This document shows, piece by piece, positions 1 to 7,259 of a DNA stretch of 64,000 nucleotides. Source of the stretch: JAJOKK01 sp965370555 (GTDB lineage: Bacteria > Bipolaricaulota > Bipolaricaulia > UBA7950 > UBA9294); the NCBI GenBank assembly GCA_965370555.1, contig CBDUVB010000005.1:1-64000 (forward strand), written 5' to 3'. Each line of letters opens with the position of its first letter. Position 1 is the first letter of the stretch. A model generated the notes under the pieces. The model searched no databases, was not told the origin of the DNA, and was given only the letters and a program-made list of their open reading frames with translations. A program made the position numbers and the translations under genes.

Positions 1-1305
1 ACCGCCACGCTGAGTCTGGATGAAGACGGCGATGGGACTTATGAGACAACTCCGTTGGGCGAGGACATCGTCTTTAGTATCAGTGGGGTCGGGACCTTCT
101 CCGACGGCACGATCGTCGACATGACGGTGAGTACCGACGGTAATGGTCAAGCCCAGGTAATTATTACCTCTTCAGCTGCTGGCACCACCACGGTAACCGC
201 AACCTGGAACGGCGGCACGGTAGGCAGTTATACCTACACGTCAGAATCCGACTCGGGTGAGAAGACCTGGGAGGAACCTGCTGGTGGAGGTGGTGCGACA
301 GAGGATACGTGCGAAGGAAGAGTAATCATCAATGAGGTTGCCTGGGCCGGAACGTCCGCCGATTCTCGTGACGAGTGGATTGAACTGCGCAACCTTGGAA
401 CGATTCCGGTTGATTTGACCGGCTGGACCCTGAGCTGGCGGCAGAAGCAGCCCACCACCGAGGAGGAGTACCGTTGGAAGGTGGTGGACCTATCCGGTAT
501 CTTGCTACCGGCATTGACCTCTGCGTGTGAACTCGCCGACAATGACTCCACGCCGTTCGTCGAGTTCATCAAGCGTGACACAGATGATCTCTCGTGGTGG
601 ATCCTCGGAAAGCACGAAGATAAGGACGAGAGTTACTATACTATAGAGCGTCGTCATGACGAAACAATCAGCAATGAAGAGGCTAATCTGCTCTACGATA
701 CAACGGAACCTTACGAGATGGACCTCACCGACCTCGGAGATGTGATCCAGCTAATAAACGACCGCGGCGAGGTGGTCGACACGGCAAATGCCAGCCACCC
801 AGAACGGACAGGCTGGCCGGCCGGGGATGTGAGGACATTCGCCACAATGGAACGAACGGATCCACTAGGCCCTGACACATGGGAGAACTGGCACACCAAC
901 CTGGGGATCATCACCCGCGGTCTCGATGCGCAAGAACAACCTCTGATAGCGACGGCCGATGCGCTGAACTCGAAGGAACTAGAAGAACTCGCTCTTAACG
1001 CTGAACTTCCGCCGGCGAAGACCCGTGCCGGAGCGCGTCTTGAGGTCGGGCTCGACCTTCCGCGAGAGGATCGTATAGCGCTCGGTTGGCCTTGGATCCG
1101 CGTGACACAGCCTGATCTTGCAGAAGCTGCTGGAGGTGGAGGCGCGGTCGAAGCTGGTGCTGGGTTCTCGTTCTCCGGTCGGTACTCTGGTGACCTCTAT
1201 TGGTTGGGAATCGATACCGGCGGCCTTTCGCCCGGTCAGTACAACATATGGGTCGTCTACGGAGAGGGAAAGGCAATCCTCGTCCCGATCGTCGTCCTTC
1301 CCTGA
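1..1305 (+). CDS. surface protein, 3' part: Big-like domain + lamin-tail domain (LTD) + C-terminal module
   Basis: The reading frame is open from base 1, so the gene starts upstream of the window; the TTG at 55 is unlikely to be the real start. The first ~85 visible codons look like a bacterial Ig-like (Big/invasin) domain. A PAGGGGAT linker follows, then a lamin-tail domain opening with VIINEVAWAGT and DEWIELRNLG, the usual LTD signature. After about 200 residues a second GGGGAV linker (near 1132-1149) leads into a ~50-residue beta-rich end with ILVPIVV. The same linker-LTD-linker-tail arrangement ends the large protein at 48491-51451. LTD proteins are commonly secreted or surface-bound; the ligand is unknown. 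Function is not assignable beyond an extracellular structural or adhesive role (inference). Confidence 0.85.
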   Translation, partial: TATLSLDEDGDGTYETTPLGEDIVFSISGVGTFSDGTIVDMTVSTDGNGQAQVIITSSAAGTTTVTATWNGGTVGSYTYTSESDSGEKTWEEPAGGGGATEDTCEGRVIINEVAWAGTSADSRDEWIELRNLGTIPVDLTGWTLSWRQKQPTTEEEYRWKVVDLSGILLPALTSACELADNDSTPFVEFIKRDTDDLSWWILGKHEDKDESYYTIERRHDETISNEEANLLYDTTEPYEMDLTDLGDVIQLINDRGEVVDTANASHPERTGWPAGDVRTFATMERTDPLGPDTWENWHTNLGIITRGLDAQEQPLIATADALNSKELEELALNAELPPAKTRAGARLEVGLDLPREDRIALGWPWIRVTQPDLAEAAGGGGAVEAGAGFSFSGRYSGDLYWLGIDTGGLSPGQYNIWVVYGEGKAILVPIVVLP

Positions 1306-1330
1306 ATAGGGCACCTTAGCGGTATTCATG

Positions 1331-1361
1331 AGCTCCGGTCTCTCAAAAAGAGGCCGGAGCT
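1331..1361 (+). terminator. hairpin after the LTD protein gene
   Basis: An inverted repeat of about 13 bp (agctccgg...ccggagct, one G-U pair) closes on a CAAAA loop 25 bases after the stop codon. No T-tract follows, so it is a terminator-like or 3'-end-stabilising hairpin rather than a textbook intrinsic terminator. Confidence 0.5.
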
Positions 1362-1427
1362 TCCCCGGCTTCTCTCGACCACAATGGAGTAGTCCTCGCC
1401 CAAGTCTCAATCAATGCGAAAACCTGT

Positions 1428-1440
1428 ACGTAATATACGT
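1428..1440. promoter_or_regulatory. interrupted palindrome, possible operator
   Basis: The sequence ACGTA-ATA-TACGT is a perfect interrupted palindrome inside a longer, imperfect dyad (TGTA...TACA) about 95 bases before the start of the secreted-protein gene at 1535. It could be an operator. No regulator is identified and no clear -35/-10 pair surrounds it. Confidence 0.2.
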
Positions 1441-1534
1441 TACAGACAAGTTTCCTCTCCTTCTCTGAACAACGCGACAGGATTCCCCGCCACAGGAGCA
1501 CCAGGAAGATTATCCTCCGTTCTATCCTGGGTCT

Positions 1535-3253
1535 ATGATGAACAAGAACTGGAATCGCTGGTGGGTCGTGTTTGGATTTATCCTGTTTGGAGTTGCTCTG
1601 TCTGGGGTTGGAGCTCCAATAGCAGTTGATGACACTGCAATCACTGCTGAAGACATAGCGGTCACCATCGACGTATTGGCAAACGACACCGGTCTGGGAG
1701 CCACACCGACGGTGAGCCTCTCCTCGGCCCCGTCCGAGGGCACGATTTCGGTAAACGTGGATAAAACGATTACCTACACTCCGAACGCCGATTTTAACGG
1801 GACCGATTCGTTCTCCTACATCGTCACGGACAGCGGAGATACCTCGGAGGCACGGGTGACAGTGACAGTCGAACCGGTGAACGACGCGCCGGTAGCAGAG
1901 GACGATTTTGTCATCACCCCGGAGGATACGCCCGTGTCTCTCACCCTCAAAGCCTCCGATTTGGATGTGGATCCCTACTACCCTGAGGACCATCCGCTCC
2001 AATTTGTGATCGTCAGCGGACCAACTCACGGGGCGCTGAGCGGCGATCTAACTGATATTATCTGCGAGACCCCGCACACCGCTTTTGTGAGTTTGACCTA
2101 CACGCCAGCCGCTGGATACGTCGGCAGTGATTTAATCACTTTTTCCGTCACCGATCTGTTCGGTGCGTCCACTACGGCGGTGATTCAGATCGTAGTAGGG
2201 GGGGAACGTGAGGTTGGATACTTATCTGGAAGATGGATCGGTTCCCTAACGATGGAGGGACAGACCTTCTCATTCACTGCGCTTAGCTCTACATTGACAA
2301 CTGTCTATGTGATCGGATCGCTCCGCGTTCAGGGAGATGCCACGTGGGCGGACAACTCCTTCTCCTCGCTGAGATTCAGCGCCAATTTCCCGCTGGGAGA
2401 GCTCTCGATCAGATCGAATCTGGCGTTTGATCCTATGGGGCCTGACTACTTCCAGTCCTGGCAGACGACCACGCGGTTTGACCTCTTCGATATTGGATTC
2501 ACACACACGTTCTACCTTACTTATACTCAAACAACCTCGTATAACCAGTTCGTCGCCACTGGTCAGATCGAAGACGTCTCGCTTACCAGCACCACCAAGT
2601 TCACGGGCCTTAATTTTTCTTTCGATAGCGCAACCCTCTCGGCTCGTTGGAACTGGGCTGCGTGTGATCTCGATCTCGACGCAAGGTTGAGTATCACGTG
2701 TGAGGGGTTCGACGAGATCTCATTTACCGCACGCGACATTTCCATACTTTCTCCGGAACTCATAGGATTCGGTATCTACCTGCGACTAGAGATCACCTTC
2801 ACCACCACAGGCAAGGAGTTGACGACAGCCCTCACCTGTAAATCGGATTGGCTCGACTGCTTCCGAATCCTCTGTGAAGTGGTCGGTGAAGAGATGAGCA
2901 TAGAGGGCATTTCACTCTACGGCGTGCAATTCGAGGCAAGTTTCCCCGGGGGGATAGGTTTCCGTTCTGATACCTCTCTTTCGGAGGCGAAGAACTCCTC
3001 ACTCACCGGGTATTCCGAGTACTTCGAACGCGTGAGGCTTTGGGGTCCGGCGGAGTCCTGCTGCGGCACACCGGGTAGGTGGGAGATTCGCACCTACTTC
3101 CAATCGACCCACACCACGCTCTTCGACTGGGGGATGACAACGGTTTCCCTGGATTTGGTGCTCAGCGACTCGATCCGGTTCTACACTAAACTATCGTTCC
3201 GCTCCTCAGATCCCACTTGGGAATGGACTGGTGGGTGGGACATCCGCTGGTAG
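1535..3253 (+). CDS. secreted protein with two tandem-95/cadherin-like repeats and a beta-rich C-terminus
   Basis: Residues 1-28 form a signal peptide (charged NKNWNR start, hydrophobic core, cleavage near SGVGA). Two Ig-like repeats follow (about 30-115 and 118-215). Each carries the calcium-binding-type pattern of VDVLANDTG or EDTPVSL near its start and YTPxxxFxGxDSFSY near its end, as in Big_9/tandem-95 proteins. The remaining ~340 residues are rich in alternating hydrophobic/polar beta strands and finish in an aromatic residue (WDIRW). That is compatible with an outer-membrane beta-barrel, or with a large extracellular beta domain. I do not recognise a named family for this part. The start chosen is the ATG at 1535; the ribosome site is weak. 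It lies alone between a hairpin and a shared terminator. Confidence 0.75.
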   Translation: MMNKNWNRWWVVFGFILFGVALSGVGAPIAVDDTAITAEDIAVTIDVLANDTGLGATPTVSLSSAPSEGTISVNVDKTITYTPNADFNGTDSFSYIVTDSGDTSEARVTVTVEPVNDAPVAEDDFVITPEDTPVSLTLKASDLDVDPYYPEDHPLQFVIVSGPTHGALSGDLTDIICETPHTAFVSLTYTPAAGYVGSDLITFSVTDLFGASTTAVIQIVVGGEREVGYLSGRWIGSLTMEGQTFSFTALSSTLTTVYVIGSLRVQGDATWADNSFSSLRFSANFPLGELSIRSNLAFDPMGPDYFQSWQTTTRFDLFDIGFTHTFYLTYTQTTSYNQFVATGQIEDVSLTSTTKFTGLNFSFDSATLSARWNWAACDLDLDARLSITCEGFDEISFTARDISILSPELIGFGIYLRLEITFTTTGKELTTALTCKSDWLDCFRILCEVVGEEMSIEGISLYGVQFEASFPGGIGFRSDTSLSEAKNSSLTGYSEYFERVRLWGPAESCCGTPGRWEIRTYFQSTHTTLFDWGMTTVSLDLVLSDSIRFYTKLSFRSSDPTWEWTGGWDIRW

Positions 3254-3322
3254 CTTGCTCTTTGGTATGGATGGTCTTGTCCCAGGGCTCATCCTCCAAA
3301 TAGAGGATCGGCACAAAATGGA

Positions 3323-3359
3323 GCGCGACTCCAGCCCGTCCTCTGAGCCGGAGTCGCGC
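3323..3359. terminator. shared hairpin between convergent genes
   Basis: The arms gcgcgactcc and ggagtcgcgc pair over 13 bp with one mismatch around an 11-base loop, in the 120-bp gap between the 1535 gene and the convergent asparagine synthetase gene. It can serve both directions. Confidence 0.55.
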
Positions 3360-3376
3360 CTCCCTATACTCGAAGC

Positions 3377-4285
3377 TTAAATCGCGCCGATCAGCCCGGG
3401 GACCTTGGGGAAGAGGCGTGCTTCTGCAATAGAATTGAGTCCGCAGATGTAGCGGGTCAATCGCTCGATCCCAATTCCGAATCCGGCTGACGCCGGGATC
3501 CCTTCCTCCACTACGGACAGGTACTGCGTGAACCGTTGCGGGTTGATCTTATCCTGCTTTAACCGCTTCAGGATCGGCTCTAGTTCGTGCTCCCGCTCCC
3601 CACCAGAGAGTGCCTCGGCGTAGCCTTTCGGGTAGATGAGGTCCATGTCGAGGAGCACTCCTGGTCGAGCGGGGTCCTGTCGATCGTAGAACTCCCGCAC
3701 CTCGCGTGGAAAATCGATCACCCAAATCGGTTCCTGTAACGACAGCGAGAGGGAATCATCGAACTTCTTGCCAAATTGCTCCATTGCTTCATGGTAGGTG
3801 ATCTGCGCAAATGGAGCTGCAGGAATCGGAAGCTGACGTTCGAGATGGTCGAGTTCCTCTGCGCAATGTTCCTTAACTCCATTTAAGATCGTAAGGAATA
3901 GCCCCTCTCCGATTCTCATTATGTCGTCCCTTGTCGCATCCCTCGCCTCGAGGTCGAGCTGGACAAATTCGGCAAGATAACGTCCGTATCTCGCTCGTTC
4001 CGCCGGTTCCATACGCACGTTCGGTGAGAAACAGAAGATCCTGGGAACGGTCCTAAGGGCAATTTGTTTGTGTAGGATCATGCTCTTGGTTAATTTGTAC
4101 GGGGAACCGTAGTAGTCGATCGCTCCGTCGTAAGTCTCGTGGTGAAGGGGGTCGGTGACCGGAGAGAGGATCACCGGAAGGATCTCGATGAATCCTTGTT
4201 CCCGCAGGTATGCTCCTGCTGCACGCATAATCTCGCTCTTCACCTTCAACACGCAAATTAGTTCACTGTCTGTATGAATACGCAT
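3377..4285 (-). CDS. asparagine synthetase A-like enzyme of the AsnRS-paralogue (archaeal AS-AR) type
   Basis: The 302-residue protein is a class II aminoacyl-tRNA synthetase catalytic core without an N-terminal anticodon-binding domain. Motif 2 lies around RYLAEFVQLDLEARD (near 100-115) and motif 3 is GFGIGIERLTRYICG near the C-terminus. In Pyrococcus abyssi a stand-alone core of this size, derived from asparaginyl/aspartyl-tRNA synthetase, makes asparagine from aspartate, ammonia and ATP. By similarity of architecture this protein is probably an asparagine synthetase and not a tRNA charging enzyme (inference). A GenX/PoxA-type lysyl-tRNA synthetase paralogue is less likely because the acidic pocket sequence looks AspRS/AsnRS-like. 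The start is the ATG after an AGGAGGACCTG site. It is monocistronic, with a 130-base leader that has competing stems. Confidence 0.7.
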   Translation of the reverse strand: MRIHTDSELICVLKVKSEIMRAAGAYLREQGFIEILPVILSPVTDPLHHETYDGAIDYYGSPYKLTKSMILHKQIALRTVPRIFCFSPNVRMEPAERARYGRYLAEFVQLDLEARDATRDDIMRIGEGLFLTILNGVKEHCAEELDHLERQLPIPAAPFAQITYHEAMEQFGKKFDDSLSLSLQEPIWVIDFPREVREFYDRQDPARPGVLLDMDLIYPKGYAEALSGGEREHELEPILKRLKQDKINPQRFTQYLSVVEEGIPASAGFGIGIERLTRYICGLNSIAEARLFPKVPGLIGAI

Positions 4286-4342
4286 CAGGTCCTCCTCTTA
4301 GAAGGCAGACTGGGTTTAATAGTTAAATCAATGTAAAAACAG

Positions 4343-4409
4343 GAATTCTCGGATGTGCGCCCGCTAAAGGGCGTTGGTATTACGAACGAACAGAGAATTG
4401 CAGCGGGCG
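4343..4409 (-). promoter_or_regulatory. leader of the asparagine synthetase gene with competing stems (possible pseudoknot or attenuator)
   Basis: In the upstream region, 4344-4350 can pair with 4393-4399 (aattctc/gagaatt) and 4358-4365 with 4402-4409 (cgcccgct/agcgggcg). The two stems cross each other, as in a pseudoknot. Bases 4358-4362 can instead pair locally with 4369-4373. On the minus strand a run of five T residues follows the last arm. This is the layout of a switchable leader, but it matches no riboswitch class I can name. Confidence 0.3.
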
Positions 4410-4579
4410 TTCAGGTTTGCTGAATAACGAGGGTGATTCACCGCGGGAACGGCGAAAGTGAACGGTTGGATTTCATAGCTCCTTTGCATCATAGCTACCC
4501 CTCTATTCGAGATAGCCTACCGTACCACAACTCGACACCTCTGTCAACGGACAGAGAGCACTCAAGAAGGCCCGATCGG

Positions 4580-4608
4580 TTGGCGAGGTCCCGTTGGAGT
4601 GATATGAT
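4580..4608 (+). promoter_or_regulatory. sigma70-type promoter of the fatty-acid kinase gene
   Basis: TTGGCG (4580-4585), a 17-base spacer and TATGAT (4603-4608). The predicted transcription start, about 7 bases further on, coincides with the GTG at 4615 / ATG at 4618, so the mRNA would have no leader. Confidence 0.6.
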
Positions 4609-4617
4609 ACGCGTGTG

Positions 4618-6477
4618 ATGAAAAAGGAAATCTATGATAAGATTCCATATCTGAACGCGGAGTACCTTCGCCGTGCAGTTCTTGCTGGTGCACGCCGGGT
4701 AATTGCCGACAAGGATCTCCTCAATCGGATCAATGTCTTTCCTGTTCCTGACGCCGATACCGGATCTAACCTGGCAGCAACGATGCGAGCGGTGATCCGC
4801 GGGCTTGTGCCACCTCACACCTCACTCGCAGATGTCAGCACAACGGTCGCTACTTGTGCTCTCAGCGGCGCACGTGGGAACTCCGGTGTAATCATGGCTC
4901 AATTCTTTCAAGGCCTACGAGAAGGGGTCGCGGGAGCTGTACAGGTTTCCGTTACGCATTTCGTAAGAGCTGCAAAGCACGCTGCCCTGCGAGCACGCGA
5001 AGCATTGGCAAATCCACAGGAGGGGACGATCCTCACCGTGATGGCCGACTTTGCCGATCATATCATGCAGCAAGCTGAGCGAATCAGTGATTTTTGCTCC
5101 TTGATGGAGGGAGGATTGCAAGCCGCACGGCGGTCACTCGATGAGACAACGAACCGGCTCGCCGTTCTACGCAAGGCGGGCGTGGTCGATGCCGGAGCGC
5201 TCGGGTTCGTCCGCTTCCTCGAGGGGTTCGTCGATTCCTTCACCAGAGGGGAGGATGAAGAGATAACAAAGATCGAGGGGCAAGGAAGCGAGCAGAATGT
5301 TGCGCCGGACTACGTGCCGGAAGGGATCGACTTTCGTTACTGTACGGAGGCGACCCTCACAGGGGGGGCTATCGACCAGGGAGCACTGAAGGAACGGCTC
5401 GTTCAATACGGTGACTCGATCGTTGTCGCAGGAACTGATCAAGAGATGCACGTCCATATCCATACCAATGCCCCGGCAGAAGTTCTGGAGATCCTCACCG
5501 AGGCCGGGGAGATACGTTTCCAGAAGGTCGAGGACATGCTGATACAACTCGATAGCACCCTCGTAGAGGTGGAGCGATCCGGGATTGCCCTCGTCACTGA
5601 TTCAGTTTGTGACTTACCACAAGCGTTTCTCACTGAGAAACGAATCTGGGTAATCCCACTGCGGATGGCGTTCGGGGAGGAAGAGTTCCTCGATCGGGTC
5701 GAAATCACCCCAAATCAGTTCTACAGACGACTTGCGAGATCAAAAGACCTTCCCAAGACCTCGCAGCCGGCCCCAGCGGAGTTTCTTCTCCTCTACCGCT
5801 ATCTGGCACGGCATTATGCTGGGATCCTGTCAATCCACCTCTCAGCCGAGGTTTCCGGAACTTATCAGCTGGCCCTCAATGCCGCGCGCACGGTGAACGA
5901 GGAAACCGGTGTTCCGATAGAGGTGGTGGATACCCGTACCGCCTCGGCAGGAGAAGGCCTTTCGGTGTGGGCGGCCGCACGCGCGATCGAGGCGGAACTT
6001 CCGCTTTCTACTTGTCGTGCCGTGGCCGAGGAGACCGCTGCCAGGACAAGCGTCTTTGTGTACGTCCCCAGCGTCGAATACTTCGTGCGCGGGGGACGAC
6101 TCTCCCCAGTTCAAGGGAGACTCGCCGAGTGGCTTCACCTGACACCGATCCTCACTGTCAAAGAGGGAAAGGTGGCTCCTGCTGGAAGGACGATCGGCCG
6201 TTGCCGCGCGATGCAAAAGACCCTTTTCTTTGTCAGGGAACACGCGCAAGCATCGGAAAGACCGATGTTTGTCATCGCCCACTCTGCAGCACCTGCACTT
6301 GCGGAATACTATGCTGGAGCACTCGCGCGACTATTCCCCTCCTCGACAGTGATGAGAACAGATGCCGCGCCTGCACTTGGCTCACACGCGGGACCAGGTG
6401 GGGGGGCAATTGCTGTCCTCAACACCGCCCCGATCGAACGGATGATCGAAGAGGCTAAGAACGGGAGGGCGGACTAA
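4618..6477 (+). CDS. fatty acid kinase: FakA (DhaL/DAK2) fused to a FakB-like DegV domain
   Basis: About 620 residues in three parts. The N-terminal DhaL/DAK2 kinase domain (about 10-205) has the INVFPVPDADTGSN nucleotide/metal motif. The FakA middle domain (about 225-315) carries HVHIHTNAP. From about 323 there is a complete DegV domain: LVTDSVCDLP, TSQPAP, SAEVSGTY and EYFVRGGRL. In Firmicutes FakA phosphorylates a fatty acid held by a separate DegV protein (FakB). Here both partners are one chain, so the protein likely makes acyl-phosphate from exogenous or recycled fatty acids. The next gene, plsY, overlaps the stop by one base and uses acyl-phosphate. A GTG at 4615 is the only in-frame alternative nearby, and no ribosome site is present. 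Confidence 0.85.
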   Translation: MKKEIYDKIPYLNAEYLRRAVLAGARRVIADKDLLNRINVFPVPDADTGSNLAATMRAVIRGLVPPHTSLADVSTTVATCALSGARGNSGVIMAQFFQGLREGVAGAVQVSVTHFVRAAKHAALRAREALANPQEGTILTVMADFADHIMQQAERISDFCSLMEGGLQAARRSLDETTNRLAVLRKAGVVDAGALGFVRFLEGFVDSFTRGEDEEITKIEGQGSEQNVAPDYVPEGIDFRYCTEATLTGGAIDQGALKERLVQYGDSIVVAGTDQEMHVHIHTNAPAEVLEILTEAGEIRFQKVEDMLIQLDSTLVEVERSGIALVTDSVCDLPQAFLTEKRIWVIPLRMAFGEEEFLDRVEITPNQFYRRLARSKDLPKTSQPAPAEFLLLYRYLARHYAGILSIHLSAEVSGTYQLALNAARTVNEETGVPIEVVDTRTASAGEGLSVWAAARAIEAELPLSTCRAVAEETAARTSVFVYVPSVEYFVRGGRLSPVQGRLAEWLHLTPILTVKEGKVAPAGRTIGRCRAMQKTLFFVREHAQASERPMFVIAHSAAPALAEYYAGALARLFPSSTVMRTDAAPALGSHAGPGGGAIAVLNTAPIERMIEEAKNGRAD

Positions 6478-7127
6478 TGGCACTTGCAGGGCTCCTTTTG
6501 ATCGCTTACCTCATCGGCGCCATCCCCACCTCGGTGATCGCGGGGAAGCTCCTGCGGGGGATCGACATCCGCAAGGAGGGGAGTGGGAACGCTGGCGCGA
6601 CCAACGTGTGGCGGGTCCTCGGGTGGAAAGCTGGGGTAACAGTCCTCACGATCGATCTAGGAAAGGGAGTTCTTGCCGCCTCCGTGATTCCTCTCATCCC
6701 ATTTGGCTCCATTTCGATTGACCCGTTGCTGATTCCCATCCTGTGCGGCCTTGCCGCGGTGATCGGACATGTCTTCCCTATCTACACGGGCTTTCGTGGA
6801 GGCAAGGGAGTAGCAACCGCTGCGGGAATGCTCCTCGCTGTCGCTCCAATTCCGGTTGGGATCGGCGTGGGGATCTTCGGGCTCACCCTCCTCCTCTTTG
6901 GGCGTGTCTCCCTGGGATCGCTCGTCGGTGCCCTATCGGTGCCACTGACGATCGCCCTTCTCAATCGCTACACTGCCCTTCATTACCACTCATTGCTGCT
7001 CGCATTGACCTCCGCGTTGGTTCTGTTCATTTTTATTACCCACCGGGGCAACATCACCCGCCTCCTTCGTGGGACCGAGCGTTCCCTTCCTCGCTTCCAA
7101 CTCTGGAGGAAGACCACCCGTCGCTAG
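6477..7127 (+). CDS. plsY: acyl-phosphate:glycerol-3-phosphate acyltransferase PlsY
   Basis: An integral membrane protein of 216 residues with about five hydrophobic segments. It shows the PlsY signatures IRKEGSGNAGATN (near 31-43), the Lys-Gly region DLGKG, and GFRGGKGVATA (near 105), which contribute to the glycerol-3-phosphate and acyl-phosphate sites. It makes lysophosphatidic acid from acyl-phosphate and glycerol 3-phosphate at the inner membrane. Its ATG overlaps the stop of the Fak fusion (TAATG), so the two should be translationally coupled and made together: one produces acyl-phosphate, the other consumes it. The C-terminus is basic (LLRGTERSLPRF...). Length is normal for the family. 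Confidence 0.95.
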   Translation: MALAGLLLIAYLIGAIPTSVIAGKLLRGIDIRKEGSGNAGATNVWRVLGWKAGVTVLTIDLGKGVLAASVIPLIPFGSISIDPLLIPILCGLAAVIGHVFPIYTGFRGGKGVATAAGMLLAVAPIPVGIGVGIFGLTLLLFGRVSLGSLVGALSVPLTIALLNRYTALHYHSLLLALTSALVLFIFITHRGNITRLLRGTERSLPRFQLWRKTTRR

Positions 7128-7205
7128 CCGCGTGGGTCCTGTTGCAATAGTGGAACCCATGCTGGCAGGAGTCAAAATCGGAGACATCCCGCTAGCAAAC
7201 GATGT

Positions 7206-7234
7206 TTGACGTGTAGAATCGGTGATGTTACAAT
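7206..7234 (+). promoter_or_regulatory. promoter of ftsH-dxr
   Basis: TTGACG (7206-7211), a 17-base spacer and TACAAT (7229-7234). The transcript would start near 7241, about 19 bases before the GTG at 7260, leaving room for the AAGGAG at 7248-7253. Confidence 0.75.
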
Positions 7235-7259
7235 TTACGGCGAGTTTAAGGAGTGGACC

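Noticed and set aside
4430..4450. agggtg...accgcggg stretch resembling a T-box antiterminator core upstream of the Fak gene
   Set aside because: The central UGGN bulge is replaced by a self-complementary sequence, no specifier domain or terminator is visible, and the downstream gene is not amino-acid related.
7206..7259. TTG at 7206 as the ftsH start
   Set aside because: It is the -35 box of a good promoter; the GTG at 7260 has a proper ribosome site and gives the normal N-terminus.
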